A stretch of 61,411 nucleotides of DNA from an uncultured Ruminococcus sp. GTDB taxonomy: Bacteria; Bacillota; Clostridia; Oscillospirales; Ruminococcaceae. The notes under the pieces were generated by a model. The model had not been told where the DNA came from. It was given only the letters and a program-made list of their open reading frames with translations, and ran no database searches. Location: positions 1 through 61,411 of the forward strand of contig CACZGM010000030.1 of NCBI GenBank assembly GCA_902780695.1, read 5' to 3'. Position numbers and translations under genes: made by a program. This document shows, in pieces, positions 1 to 8,898 of the stretch (positions are counted from its first letter, which is position 1; each line of letters opens with the position of its first letter).

Positions 1-2
1 CT

Positions 3-317
3 TTACCTGAACAAACGGTGCGGTATGTCAACGATGTGCTTTATGAAGAGATAACCGTCGGTCAGCTTGCGGAACACTTTTTCCTCAGCACCTCGCAGTT
101 CTCGCGGATTTTCAGACAGGCGACGGGGGCTTCACCCTGGGCGTATATCACAGCCAAGCGGCTCATTAAGGCAAGAGAGCTTCTGCAGGAAGGCATGAGC
201 GCGAAAAAAGCCGCAGAAAACTGCGGCTTCGGGGATTATTCGGTTTTCTACAAGGCGTATGTGAAGCGCTACGGCGAGAGTCCCAGCTCAACCGGAAATA
301 CCGATGCTAAATCCTAA
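3..317 (+). CDS. AraC-family transcriptional regulator, C-terminal part (cut by window edge)
   Basis: The frame is open to the left edge, so only the C-terminal DNA-binding region is present. It holds the two helix-turn-helix motifs typical of AraC/XylS: the first around ITVGQLAEHFFLSTSQFSR, the second around AKKAAENCGFGDYSVFYKAY, ending in the usual RYGESPSS tail. The GTG at 18 is an internal codon rather than a likely start, because the alignment continues upstream (LPEQT). The sensor domain and hence the ligand cannot be seen. Such proteins usually control nearby carbohydrate or stress genes, but the partner genes lie outside the window. Confidence 0.88.
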   Translation, partial: LPEQTVRYVNDVLYEEITVGQLAEHFFLSTSQFSRIFRQATGASPWAYITAKRLIKARELLQEGMSAKKAAENCGFGDYSVFYKAYVKRYGESPSSTGNTDAKS

Positions 318-522
318 ACAAAATGCCGTTCCTTATTATGAAAGGCATCAGCTTTTTATTACGATTCAAGCATTTTAATTTCTTGGATTAACCGCTCAGG
401 ACTGTCCCGAACGACGAGGAAGGTATCGGAACTGCTGACTGAAATAAGATAAGGAAGAATCAGAAATGCCCGCGGGACAAAGCTTGCGGGCATTCGGTTC
501 GTGACGTTATACTAAGGGCATA

Positions 523-954
523 TCACAGCTTTTTATCCATGCGGATACAGGTAAATGTTTCACCGTGTATCACTTCTTCAAAATGAGGAATATATCCGAG
601 CTTCTCATAAAAGCCGGTCTTATTTTCACGGCTTTCGAGAACTGTGCGTGTATAACCAAGCTCCGATGCCCATTTTTCAGCCTCACGGATAACGGTACTC
701 CCCAATCCATTATGGCGATATTCCGGCAGGACAACGATCCTCCCGAGCATCATATCGCTTTCATTTATGGGATAAAGCCTGCAGGTGGCAACAGGCAGAA
801 CATCATCGGTAATTATAATGTACTTTGTATCCGGCGTGTCGTGTTCATCAAATTCCTGATAAAGGCTTATATGATGCTTCACGGCCATGGCCTGTATCCG
901 CACATAGTATGCTCCCGCACGCTCGGCGGTAGTATTTGCTCGTACGATCTCCAT
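523..954 (-). CDS. GNAT-family N-acetyltransferase
   Basis: A 143-residue protein of normal size for a single-domain GNAT. The acetyl-CoA binding signature is clear: the beta-strand GRIVVLPEYR, followed by the pyrophosphate loop HNGLGSTVIREAE and the late motif FYEKLGYIP. The substrate is not predictable. An ATG at 966 lies in frame, but the ATG at 954 is preceded by GAGG at suitable spacing, so I chose the latter. It follows the acyl-CoA synthetase gene in the same direction after 91 bases that contain a palindrome, so it may be separately transcribed. Confidence 0.85.
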   Translation of the reverse strand: MEIVRANTTAERAGAYYVRIQAMAVKHHISLYQEFDEHDTPDTKYIIITDDVLPVATCRLYPINESDMMLGRIVVLPEYRHNGLGSTVIREAEKWASELGYTRTVLESRENKTGFYEKLGYIPHFEEVIHGETFTCIRMDKKL

Positions 955-974
955 ATCTGACCTCATATCAAAGA

Positions 975-1009
975 AACGAATTGTGATATATTATATACCA
1001 CAATTCGTT
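975..1009. promoter_or_regulatory. 11-bp inverted repeat with AT-rich centre
   Basis: Arms AACGAATTGTG (975-985) and CACAATTCGTT (999-1009) are perfectly complementary around a 13-base AT-rich centre. On the minus strand the centre contains TATAAT, so the site may be an operator over the acetyltransferase promoter. Alternatively it is a weak AT-rich terminator for the upstream acyl-CoA synthetase; only a broken T-run follows it. Confidence 0.4.
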
Positions 1010-1045
1010 GGCTTCAGATTAATTCTCCGCGACGGGTCCTTTCAA

Positions 1046-2719
1046 TTATTTTGAGTTCTCCTCATCGTGATGTCTTATCTGGGCGCGTTTTATCTTACCG
1101 CCGAGAGTTTTCGGAAGCTCGTCAACGTATTCGATAACACGAGGGTACTTGTAGGGTGCGGTCTCGCGCTTAACGTGATCCTGCAATTCCTTTGTAAGCT
1201 CCGGCGACGGAGTATAGCCCTTTGCGAGAACTACGGTAGCCTTTACGACCTGACCTCTTATAGGATCAGGTGCGCCGGTTATGGCAGACTCAACTACTGC
1301 AGGGTGAGTGAGCAGTGCGCTTTCTACCTCAAACGGTCCGATACGGTATCCGGAGCATTTGATAACGTCGTCGTTTCTGCCTACGAACCAGTAGTATCCA
1401 TTAGAATCGCGCCACGCAACGTCGCCGGTATCATAGTTAGCACCGCCAAGTACAGCCTTGGTCAGCTCAGGATTCTTGTAGTATCCGCAGAAAAGTCCGG
1501 TGGGATGATGTTTGTCTATATCGCAGGCCATGATGCTTCCTTCTTCACCGTCTTCGGTTTCAGTGCCGTCCGGACGGAGAAGGCGGATATTATAAAGCGG
1601 AGAGGGCTTTCCGGTCGAACCCGGTTTAGGATCTATCCATGGGAAGTTGGCAATAAGTACAGAACCTTCAGTCTGACCGAAACCTTCGCGCATTTTCTTG
1701 CCGGTCAGCTCATAGATACGGTTGAATACCTCAGGGTTAAGAGGTTCACCGGCGTTGCAGAAGTTCTCGATAGTCGAGAGGTCATACTGAGTCATATCCT
1801 CCTGCAGCATGAAACGGTACATAGTAGGAGGAGCGCAGAATGTAGTCAGCTTGTACTTGCTTATAACCGAGAGCATATCCTTTGCATCGAAGCGCCCGGT
1901 GAAGTCATAAACGAACTGTACAGCACCGCAGATCCACTGGCCGTAGATCTTGCCCCAGCCGAATTTTGCCCAGCCCGAATCGGAAATAGACATATGCAGC
2001 TTGTTTTCCTGTACCTGATGCCAGTACTTTGCAGTAACAATGTGACCGAGAGGATATGAGAAGTTATGGCACACCATTTTCGGCATACCCGTAGAGCCGG
2101 AGGTGAAGTATATGAGCATGATATCGGAAACTTTTGTAGCCTGATCGTCAGCAGGGCGCTCGAAAGTATCGGGATACTTAGCTATCTCGTCCTCGAAGAA
2201 ATCCCAGCCGTCACGGGGTTCGGCAACGGCTATTTTCTTGCGGAGAGTTTCTATCTCTGAAGCGGCACTGTCTATCTGAGTACGGATATACTCATCATCA
2301 CAGGCGATGATCGCAGATATTCCCGCCATATTTCCGCGGTAGGCAATATCATGAGCGGTAAAAAGAAGATTACCGGGGATAAGGATAATTCCGAGCTTAT
2401 GCAGAGCCGTAGCTATTACCCAGTACTCCCAGCGGCGCCGGAGAATAAGAAGGACAACATCGCCCTTTTTAAGTCCGAGACTGCGGAAATAGTGGCAGGT
2501 CTGGTTTGAGAGCCTGGATATATCAGTGAAAGTGAAAGTACGCTCCTGCTTGTCGTGACTGAGCCAGAGCATAGCTTTTTTATCGGGTTCCTGCTTAGCC
2601 CATTCGTCAACGATGTCCCAGCCGAAATTGAAATTATCAGGTACGTTTACACGGTAGTTTTCTACGAAATCCTCGTAAGAATCGAATTCTATACGGGGAA
2701 GATAGCGGTCTAAAAGCAT
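1046..2719 (-). CDS. AMP-binding acyl-CoA synthetase (medium-chain/acetyl-CoA synthetase-like)
   Basis: A 557-residue ANL-superfamily adenylating enzyme that would activate a carboxylic acid with ATP and CoA. The phosphate loop YFTSGSTGMPKM, the A5 motif GFGQTEG, the ATP-ribose motif YDTGDVAWRD, the hinge GRNDDVIKCSGYRIGP and the catalytic C-terminal lysine segment KTLGGKIKR are all present, so it should be active. Overall it resembles the medium-chain acyl-CoA synthetase group more than long-chain FadD. The start has a good AAAGGAG site. It lies 36 bases after an XRE-cupin regulator gene, a pairing often seen in Clostridia, so the regulator probably controls it. The exact acyl substrate is unknown. 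Confidence 0.9.
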   Translation of the reverse strand: MLLDRYLPRIEFDSYEDFVENYRVNVPDNFNFGWDIVDEWAKQEPDKKAMLWLSHDKQERTFTFTDISRLSNQTCHYFRSLGLKKGDVVLLILRRRWEYWVIATALHKLGIILIPGNLLFTAHDIAYRGNMAGISAIIACDDEYIRTQIDSAASEIETLRKKIAVAEPRDGWDFFEDEIAKYPDTFERPADDQATKVSDIMLIYFTSGSTGMPKMVCHNFSYPLGHIVTAKYWHQVQENKLHMSISDSGWAKFGWGKIYGQWICGAVQFVYDFTGRFDAKDMLSVISKYKLTTFCAPPTMYRFMLQEDMTQYDLSTIENFCNAGEPLNPEVFNRIYELTGKKMREGFGQTEGSVLIANFPWIDPKPGSTGKPSPLYNIRLLRPDGTETEDGEEGSIMACDIDKHHPTGLFCGYYKNPELTKAVLGGANYDTGDVAWRDSNGYYWFVGRNDDVIKCSGYRIGPFEVESALLTHPAVVESAITGAPDPIRGQVVKATVVLAKGYTPSPELTKELQDHVKRETAPYKYPRVIEYVDELPKTLGGKIKRAQIRHHDEENSK

Positions 2720-2755
2720 TTTAACAAATCTCCTTTATTATATAAGTTCAGCGGA

Positions 2756-3301
2756 TCATTCAGCGATCACAGTAAGGAACCTTGCCTTGGTATCGCCATG
2801 GCAGCGCTGACCGTGAGGGTGTGAAGGATTGAAGTAGATAGAATCGCCCTCATTCAGAATAATTACCTTGTCCTCGAAAACAACATCTATGCTGCCCTTG
2901 AGGACGAGGTTGAATTCCTGACCGGCGTGAGTAACAAGATCAGCAGGCTCATCGGAAGGTTCAAGCGTAACAAGGAGGGGCTGCATGATCTTGTCCGCAT
3001 AGCGGAATGCCAGATCCTTGAAACGATATCCGGGAAAACGGCTGACTGTTTTTCCCTGTCCGCGCCGGACGACCTGATAAGTATCTATATGACTTTGTTC
3101 CCCGGTAATAAGTTCGTTGAAATCGACTCCGAATTTGTTGGCGATCTCATAGATGACGCTTATCGGAAAATCTCCGTTCTGCTCATAGCCGGCATACAGC
3201 TCAACGGAAATACCGAGTTCATCCGCCAGCTTTTCCTGGGTGTAATCACACACTTCCCGCAATTCGCGGATACGAGCAGCAATTTCTTTGACGCTTTCCA
3301 T
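2756..3301 (-). CDS. XRE-family regulator with C-terminal cupin domain
   Basis: A 181-residue protein with an N-terminal XRE helix-turn-helix (about residues 6-60, including YTQEKLADELGISVELYAGYE) and a cupin domain at about 105-181 (HAGQEFNLVLKGSIDVVF, then GDSIYFNPSHPHGQ). The cupin presumably binds a small ligand that tunes DNA binding. It is the first gene of a two-gene unit with the acyl-CoA synthetase downstream. The start has a GGAGG site at proper spacing. Regulators of this type next to AMP-dependent synthetases are common in gut Firmicutes. Confidence 0.9.
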   Translation of the reverse strand: MESVKEIAARIRELREVCDYTQEKLADELGISVELYAGYEQNGDFPISVIYEIANKFGVDFNELITGEQSHIDTYQVVRRGQGKTVSRFPGYRFKDLAFRYADKIMQPLLVTLEPSDEPADLVTHAGQEFNLVLKGSIDVVFEDKVIILNEGDSIYFNPSHPHGQRCHGDTKARFLTVIAE

Positions 3302-3496
3302 AATTTTACCTCCAGTAATGTTATAATATCATTCACTTTATCCTGTCAGATAACGATACAGATACATTTCTTCACCCTGCAAATCCGAACTTACGCTTGC
3401 AGATATTATTATCATTATAGCACTACCGGATAAAAAAGTCAATCATATTTCTTCCCGAATGAAAATCATAGCTATGAAATGATTTCTTGTTTTTTC

Positions 3497-3525
3497 TTGA
3501 CAAACATATAACATTGTGATATAAT
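3497..3525 (+). promoter_or_regulatory. Consensus promoter of the riboswitch-controlled ECF operon
   Basis: TTGACA (3497-3502), exactly 17 bases, then TATAAT (3520-3525): a perfect housekeeping sigma promoter placed just before the riboswitch. Confidence 0.9.
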
Positions 3526-3540
3526 ACCTCTGTTATATAT

Positions 3541-3622
3541 ACACGGATATTCAGAGGGAAGAACGGTGAGATCCCGTCGCAGCAGTCACTACCGTTACAG
3601 CCGGGTCGCTCGATATCCGTGC
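3541..3622 (+). ncRNA. Cobalamin-type riboswitch aptamer (compact form)
   Basis: The outer P1 stem pairs CACGGATAT (3542-3550) with ATATCCGTG (3613-3621). Between them lie conserved elements of the cobalamin aptamer in order: GGGAAGAACGGTGAGATCCC, a CACTACCGTTAC segment like the usual CACTGTAA, and AGCCGGGTCGCTC like the B12 box. The length is short for the classical form, so a compact variant is likely. The downstream genes encode transcobalamin-like proteins and an ECF transporter, which fits corrinoid control. The call rests on motif reading, not on a covariance model. Confidence 0.75.
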
Positions 3623-3664
3623 GGGAAAACGCATTTTCGGACTCTGGAAAATGTGCCGGCCGCG

Positions 3665-3693
3665 CTTTCCTTACATGATAAGGAAAGTTTTTT
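3665..3693 (+). terminator. Intrinsic terminator, riboswitch expression platform
   Basis: A perfect 9-bp stem CTTTCCTTA/TAAGGAAAG with a 5-base loop is followed by six T. It lies between the aptamer and the first gene, so ligand binding probably decides between readthrough and termination. Confidence 0.85.
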
Positions 3694-3720
3694 ATTGCAG
3701 GAAAAGGAAGGATTTAAATT

Positions 3721-4623
3721 ATGAAGAAATTGATCGCAGCAGCGGCAGCGCTTGCCGCAGTAAGTGCATTCAGCGTTTCCGCGTTTGCCGATGCTTATGT
3801 GACTATCTCCGACGAGACAGGAAAAATCGTGGTAGCTATGATGCCCGTCGGACTCACAGATAATGACGACGACGGAAACATCACCGTAAACGACGTGCTC
3901 ATCTCTGCTCATGACGAGTTCTATGCCGACGGCAACGGAAGTGCGGAAGAAAGCTACGCAACCGCCGAGAGCGATTACGGTCCTATGATCACAAAGCTCT
4001 GGGGCGTTGAAAACGGAGGTGCTTACGGCTATTATATAAACAACGTGGCAGGAATGAGCCTTAATGACCCTATTAAGGACAACGATCATCTTTACGCTTT
4101 CATTTATACCGATACACAGAATTACAGCGACAAATATACCTACTTTGATCAGCCTGTCTCTGCCTATGAAGGTATAGCTCCCGATACCAAGCCTTCGATC
4201 GAGCTTCACCTCAACGCAGCTGCTTTTGACGAGAACTGGTCTCCTGTAACAGTTCCGGTAGAAGGAGCAAAGATCACGGTCAACGACGAAATGACCGATT
4301 TCGTCACGGACAGCACAGGTACAGTCACAGTTGACCTCCCCAGCGGCAAAGACGGTCTTTACATCATCAGCGCGGTTTCCGATACCGAGACTATCGTTCC
4401 TCCGATCACTCTTGTAAAAGTCGTAGTTGACGAAAATGCCAAAGACAACGATATCGAAGACAACGGCGCACAGGAAGTTGCCGCTCCCGAAACAGGCGAC
4501 GTTGATGCAGCTGCCGACAGCTCAAAGGGCTCACCTGACACAGGTATTGCAGATGCTGCCGCAGTTGCAGGCATAGCTGTCCTCGCGGCAGGCGCATTCA
4601 TCATTTCAAAGAACAGAAAGTAA
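3721..4623 (+). CDS. Surface-anchored DUF4430 (transcobalamin C-terminal-like) protein
   Basis: A 300-residue exported protein. It has a signal peptide (MKKLIAAAAALAAVSAFSVSAFA), then a DUF4430-like beta domain at about residues 25-140; segments such as YGYYINNVAGMSLND and IKDNDHLYAFIYTD match the pattern of the transcobalamin C-terminal domain, which holds the lower face of B12. A second Ig-like region follows at about 150-235. The tail is a sorting signal: SPDTG, a hydrophobic helix and SKNRK, matching the (S/N)PxTG motif used by clostridial sortases. As first gene behind the cobalamin riboswitch, it is probably a cell-wall corrinoid-binding protein feeding the transporter. Binding itself is inference. 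Confidence 0.8.
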   Translation: MKKLIAAAAALAAVSAFSVSAFADAYVTISDETGKIVVAMMPVGLTDNDDDGNITVNDVLISAHDEFYADGNGSAEESYATAESDYGPMITKLWGVENGGAYGYYINNVAGMSLNDPIKDNDHLYAFIYTDTQNYSDKYTYFDQPVSAYEGIAPDTKPSIELHLNAAAFDENWSPVTVPVEGAKITVNDEMTDFVTDSTGTVTVDLPSGKDGLYIISAVSDTETIVPPITLVKVVVDENAKDNDIEDNGAQEVAAPETGDVDAAADSSKGSPDTGIADAAAVAGIAVLAAGAFIISKNRK

Positions 4624-6251
4624 TGAAAAAACGGATAATCTCGTTTATCACAGCAATAGTAACAGCCGCGTTCGCTTTGTCGTTCGCGGCTTTTGCCGAT
4701 TTTAACAGCCCCGCCGATGTTCAGCCGGTCATCGACGAAATAATCGCTTTTGAGCTTAAAAAGAACGGAGCTTCGGATGTACAGGACTGGATAAACGGGA
4801 ACCTCACCCGGAATGCCGGCAAAAGCTCCGAATGGTATGCTGTCATACTCTCAGGATCCGGCAAATACGATATGTCCGGCTATGCCGACGCGCTCGAAAA
4901 ATACATCGCGGAAAACAAGATCTCGTCATCAACTTCGCGAATGAAATGTGCTATTGCACTTCTCGCCTCCGGCCGCGGCGGCAAACTCACAGATGAGATC
5001 GCGGAAAACTCTGTCGGTGAGCAAGGTATAATGAGCTTTATCTACGGGCTTCATCTGCTTAACAACGGCTGTTCCTGCTCGCGCTATACGACCGGCACAC
5101 TTACAGACAAACTGCTTTCCATGCAGTTTGACGACGGCGGCTGGGCAATAATGGGACAGTACGGCGATATTGATGTTACAGCTATGACAGTTCAGGCTCT
5201 TGCGCCGCAGTACGAAAACAGTGAGCCGGTAAGAAGCGCCGTTGACCGCGCGCTTGCGTTCATGTCCGGCAAGCAGCAGGACGACGGCGGCTACGTCAGC
5301 TTCGGGGCTGCCAATCCGGAGAGTGCGGCACAGGTACTGATAGCACTGTCGTCACTCGGTATCGACGTTACCGACCCGCGTTTCATCAAAAACGGCAGCA
5401 GCATTATCGACGGTATTGTAAAATACAAACTCGCCGACGGCTCTTTTTCGCACACATACGGCGGCGACAGCAACGATACCGCTACTGTGCAGGCTTATCT
5501 TTCGCTGTCCTCGTATATTCTTATGAAGGAAACGGGCGCCCGCATCTACGAATTTCCCGCCGCAAGCTCCGGTCCCGAGCCGGAATCCGTCGATACGCCC
5601 GAAATAACGACGGCTGCGGAAACCGCTCCGGCAGCGGCAGAGACTGTACAGACTGCAAAAGAAACGGTCTCCCCTGCCCCCGAAGCGAAAAACGACTACA
5701 AGCCTGCTGCTTACTGTATTATTGCAGGTATCGCGGTGACCGGCTGTATTATTCTGTTTGTTCTCAAAAAACGCAGACTTTCAAATTTCATAGCGGTCGT
5801 TATAGCTGCCGGCGCCGCTGCGGCATTCATCTTCTTCACCGAGTTCCGCAGCAGTGACGATTATTACAGCGGCAGCGGTCATGTGAAAGAAAATGTCATC
5901 GGCAAAGTCACCATGACGATACGCTGTGATGCTGTCGTCGGGAAGGGCAGTTCTCCTTACGTTCCGGCAGACGGCATAATACTCGATACCACAGAATTTG
6001 ATATAGAGAGCGGCGAGACGGTATATGACATTCTCACCGAAGCCGCAAGAACCTACAACATACAGCTTCAGGCAAACGGTGATTATATAGCAGGCATAGC
6101 GTATCTCTACGAATACGACTACGGTGACCTTTCCGGCTGGATCTATCACGTCAATGGCGATACTCCGTTCGTAATGTGCTCGGATTATAAGCTCTCGGAC
6201 GGAGATGTGATCGAATGGCTCTATACCTGTGAACTCGGAAATGATCTTTGA
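4623..6251 (+). CDS. Transcobalamin-like membrane protein: alpha/alpha-toroid plus DUF4430
   Basis: A 542-residue protein starting one base before the upstream stop ends (TAATG). After a signal peptide come helical repeats of the prenyltransferase/terpenoid-cyclase toroid type, each with a QW-like turn: QFDDGGWAIMG, KQQDDGGYVSFG and KLADGSFSHTYGG (about residues 30-310). A Thr/Ala/Pro/Glu-rich linker follows, then two hydrophobic segments around 360-410, then a DUF4430 domain at about 430-542 (ending GDVIEWLYTCELGNDL). Mammalian transcobalamin and intrinsic factor have the same order, alpha/alpha barrel then beta domain, clamping cobalamin between them. The context therefore suggests a two-domain corrinoid receptor held in the membrane. 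Confidence 0.78.
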   Translation: MKKRIISFITAIVTAAFALSFAAFADFNSPADVQPVIDEIIAFELKKNGASDVQDWINGNLTRNAGKSSEWYAVILSGSGKYDMSGYADALEKYIAENKISSSTSRMKCAIALLASGRGGKLTDEIAENSVGEQGIMSFIYGLHLLNNGCSCSRYTTGTLTDKLLSMQFDDGGWAIMGQYGDIDVTAMTVQALAPQYENSEPVRSAVDRALAFMSGKQQDDGGYVSFGAANPESAAQVLIALSSLGIDVTDPRFIKNGSSIIDGIVKYKLADGSFSHTYGGDSNDTATVQAYLSLSSYILMKETGARIYEFPAASSGPEPESVDTPEITTAAETAPAAAETVQTAKETVSPAPEAKNDYKPAAYCIIAGIAVTGCIILFVLKKRRLSNFIAVVIAAGAAAAFIFFTEFRSSDDYYSGSGHVKENVIGKVTMTIRCDAVVGKGSSPYVPADGIILDTTEFDIESGETVYDILTEAARTYNIQLQANGDYIAGIAYLYEYDYGDLSGWIYHVNGDTPFVMCSDYKLSDGDVIEWLYTCELGNDL

Positions 6252-6366
6252 TCTTATGCACAATTTATAATGAATTTTTTATATCCGCTTTGCGGTCATT
6301 ATCTTATTCACGAAGATTTTTTGGGTTATGACACAATTCCGATATGTGCGCGAAGCGCACACCACA

Positions 6367-6404
6367 ATTGTGCATTGTGCATTGTGAATTGTGCATTGTG
6401 CATT
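6367..6404 (+). repeat. Five 7-bp tandem repeats (ATTGTGC type)
   Basis: Units ATTGTGC, ATTGTGC, ATTGTGA, ATTGTGC, ATTGTGC run without gaps just before the ribosome site of the EcfT gene. Upstream is a small GC hairpin (TGTGCGCGAAGCGCACA). The stretch is probably a slippage-prone intergenic repeat with no gene. Confidence 0.75.
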
Positions 6405-6424
6405 ATAAAAATGGAGGTGTTGAT

Positions 6425-7303
6425 ATGCGAGGATTCAGAGAACTGAACCCTGCCGTGATCGCAGTATATTACCTGTGTGTTATCGGCACGGCTATGTTCA
6501 TAATGCATCCCGTTATCATCACCCTTTCACTTGTCGGTGCCGTGACACTGTACATAACGATCGACAAAAAGCGCAAAGCCGGGCTTCATATTTCGTTCTT
6601 TCTGCTGTTCCTGATACTCGCGGTCATAAATCCTATATGGTATCACAACGGAGTTACCGTTCTCTTTGTCGTCAACGACAGTCCTATAACACTTGAAGCT
6701 CTGCTCTACGGCGTTTTCGCCGCTGCAATGATAATATCGGTTCTTTACCGGTTCCGTACTTTCTCAATGATAATGACCGCCGACAAACTCATGTATATTT
6801 TCGGAAAGCTCTCGCCTAAAATCTCACTGATACTTTCAATGGCACTTCGATACATACCGCTTATGAGAAAGCAGACGGAAAAAGTCCGCAGCACGCAGAA
6901 GGCGCTCGGCATCTACCGCGGCGACAACATAGCCGACACACTCAAAGGCGAGATACGGATATTTTCGATAATGGCAACATGGTCACTCGAAAACGGCATA
7001 ATCACAGCCGACAGTATGGAAGCACGAGGTTACGGAGCCCAAAGGCGTACATCTTTCTCTCTGTTCAGACTAAAGGTTTCGGACGCGGTATTTCTCGTGC
7101 TGTGCCTTATACCGACCGCTATAGTGATAACAGCAGCAGTCATGGGCGAGACCGATATGACCTACTACCCTGCCTTATCCGCAGTCACGGCAAGTCCGCC
7201 CGCACTCGCGTCCTACATATCATACGGCATTCTGTCGTTTCTGCCCTCTATACTTGAATGGAAGGAGGTACTGCGTTGGAAATACTTAATATCAAAGATC
7301 TGA
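6425..7303 (+). CDS. ECF transporter transmembrane component EcfT
   Basis: A 292-residue polytopic membrane protein of the EcfT (CbiQ) family, which couples the ATPases to the substrate-binding S subunit. The family coupling region is recognisable in ADSMEARGYGAQRRTSF and in MALRYIPLMRKQTEKVRSTQKALG. The start at 6425 is chosen because GGAGG sits 8 bases upstream; the frame is open further up only through the 7-bp repeats. The gene overlaps the ATPase gene by 28 bases, showing translational coupling. Given the riboswitch and the transcobalamin-like proteins upstream, the cargo is probably cobalamin or another corrinoid. Confidence 0.9.
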   Translation: MRGFRELNPAVIAVYYLCVIGTAMFIMHPVIITLSLVGAVTLYITIDKKRKAGLHISFFLLFLILAVINPIWYHNGVTVLFVVNDSPITLEALLYGVFAAAMIISVLYRFRTFSMIMTADKLMYIFGKLSPKISLILSMALRYIPLMRKQTEKVRSTQKALGIYRGDNIADTLKGEIRIFSIMATWSLENGIITADSMEARGYGAQRRTSFSLFRLKVSDAVFLVLCLIPTAIVITAAVMGETDMTYYPALSAVTASPPALASYISYGILSFLPSILEWKEVLRWKYLISKI

Positions 7304-8898
7304 GTTTCACATATCCGCTCGCGGCATCTCCCGCCCTCAGAGATATCTCGTTTTCGGTGAACGAGGGCGAGTTCATAGCACTTTGCGGAGCTACAGGAAG
7401 CGGTAAATCCACACTGCTGAGAATGCTTAAACCCGAACTTTCGCCCCTCGGTGAAAAGTCGGGCAGCATTTCTTTCAAAGCACGTCCGATAGATACCGCA
7501 AAGCCCTCTGAAACAGGCTTCGTTATGCAGGACCCCGACCACCAGATCGTGACCGACAAAGTCTGGCATGAGCTTGCTTTCGGGCTGGAGAATATGGGAA
7601 TGCCGCATTCTGCTATTGCGAGAAAAACGGCTGAAATGGCAAGCTACTTCGGCATCGAGGACAAATTCGAGAGCAGCATCTCCGAACTGTCCGGCGGTCA
7701 GAAACAGCTCATAAATCTTGCCGCCGTAATGGTCACAGAACCGGAACTTCTCATTCTTGACGAACCGACCGCTCAGCTCGATCCGATAACCGCGTCAGAG
7801 CTTATAAACACGGTCAAAAAGATCAACCGTGACCTTTCACTCACCGTAATAATCGCAGAACACAGGCTTGAAGAAGTTATACCGATATGCGATAAGCTGC
7901 TCGTCATAGAGAACGGTACAGTGCTCGCTTTCGGAAAGCCGGAGGACGTTCTTAAACAGCTGTACGGGTACAGCGAGATCATGTGCGGAATGCCTGCCGC
8001 AGCGCGTATCTCTGCCCTTCTCGGCGAAAACGAATGTGCGCTGTCCGTGACACAGGGCAGAGAACTCGTCAGGAAATACGGCAATGAAAAGGAACTGCCG
8101 GAAAACAAGTCGGACAATAACAGCAAAAGGAACGCTGCTCTCGCGTTCCGGGACGTTTATTTCCGTTACGAACGAACGGCTCCGGACATTCTCAAGGGAT
8201 CAAGTTTCGAGGTCTATGAAAACGAGATATTCTGCATTCTCGGCGGCAACGGCTCCGGAAAAACAACGGCGCTTTCATGCGCTTCCGGTATTCTCCGTCC
8301 GTATTCCGGAAACATTTATGTTTTCGGAAAAAAGATCAGGGATTACAAGAACCAGTCGCTTTACAACGAATGTCTTGCGCTCCTTCCGCAGGACATAATG
8401 ACAGTGTTTCTGCGCAATACCGTCCGCGAAGAGCTTGACGACGCAGGTGCGGATATCAGCTCTCTGCCTTTCGATCTTACACCGCATCTCGGCAAGCACC
8501 CCTATGACCTGTCCGGGGGCGAAAGACAGCTCGCCGCACTCGCAAAAGTGCTTGCACTCAAACCGAAGCTGCTGCTGCTCGACGAACCGACAAAGGGACT
8601 TGACGCTGCCGCAAAGCAGCGGATAATATCACTTCTCCGGAAACTTACCGCAGACGGAATGACCATAGTTACCGTCACACACGACGTTGAGTTTGCCGCG
8701 GAATGTGCCGACAGATGTGCGCTGTTCTTCCGCGGCGAGATCGTATCGACCGCCCCGCCGGATGAGTTCTTCTCAGAAAACAGTTTTTATACTACTGCCG
8801 CAAGCCGTATCACACGAGGACATTTCCGCCGCGCTGTTACGGCACAGAAAGCCGCAGAGCTATGCAAGCTCAACGGTCTGAAGGAGGCGTGTGTATGA
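7276..8898 (+). CDS. ECF transporter ATPase, fused double ABC domain (EcfA-A')
   Basis: A 540-residue protein with two ABC ATPase domains in one chain, replacing separate EcfA1 and EcfA2 subunits. The first half has GATGSGKST (residues 38-46), LSGGQKQ and LLILDEPTAQLD. The second has GGNGSGKTT, LSGGERQ and LLLLDEPTKGLD. Both sites look catalytically complete. The TTG at 7276 is the best start: AAGGAGG lies 7 bases before it, whereas the ATG at 7258 lies ahead of that site and lacks one. The end overlaps the S-component start by the four bases ATGA. Confidence 0.93.
   Translation: MEILNIKDLSFTYPLAASPALRDISFSVNEGEFIALCGATGSGKSTLLRMLKPELSPLGEKSGSISFKARPIDTAKPSETGFVMQDPDHQIVTDKVWHELAFGLENMGMPHSAIARKTAEMASYFGIEDKFESSISELSGGQKQLINLAAVMVTEPELLILDEPTAQLDPITASELINTVKKINRDLSLTVIIAEHRLEEVIPICDKLLVIENGTVLAFGKPEDVLKQLYGYSEIMCGMPAAARISALLGENECALSVTQGRELVRKYGNEKELPENKSDNNSKRNAALAFRDVYFRYERTAPDILKGSSFEVYENEIFCILGGNGSGKTTALSCASGILRPYSGNIYVFGKKIRDYKNQSLYNECLALLPQDIMTVFLRNTVREELDDAGADISSLPFDLTPHLGKHPYDLSGGERQLAALAKVLALKPKLLLLDEPTKGLDAAAKQRIISLLRKLTADGMTIVTVTHDVEFAAECADRCALFFRGEIVSTAPPDEFFSENSFYTTAASRITRGHFRRAVTAQKAAELCKLNGLKEACV

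Noticed and set aside
523-954. GNAT acetyltransferase as the acyl-transfer enzyme of the precursor-peptide cluster
   Set aside because: It lies about 37 kb away, next to an acyl-CoA synthetase, with several transcription units between; its sequence shows nothing that links it to Nif11 peptides.
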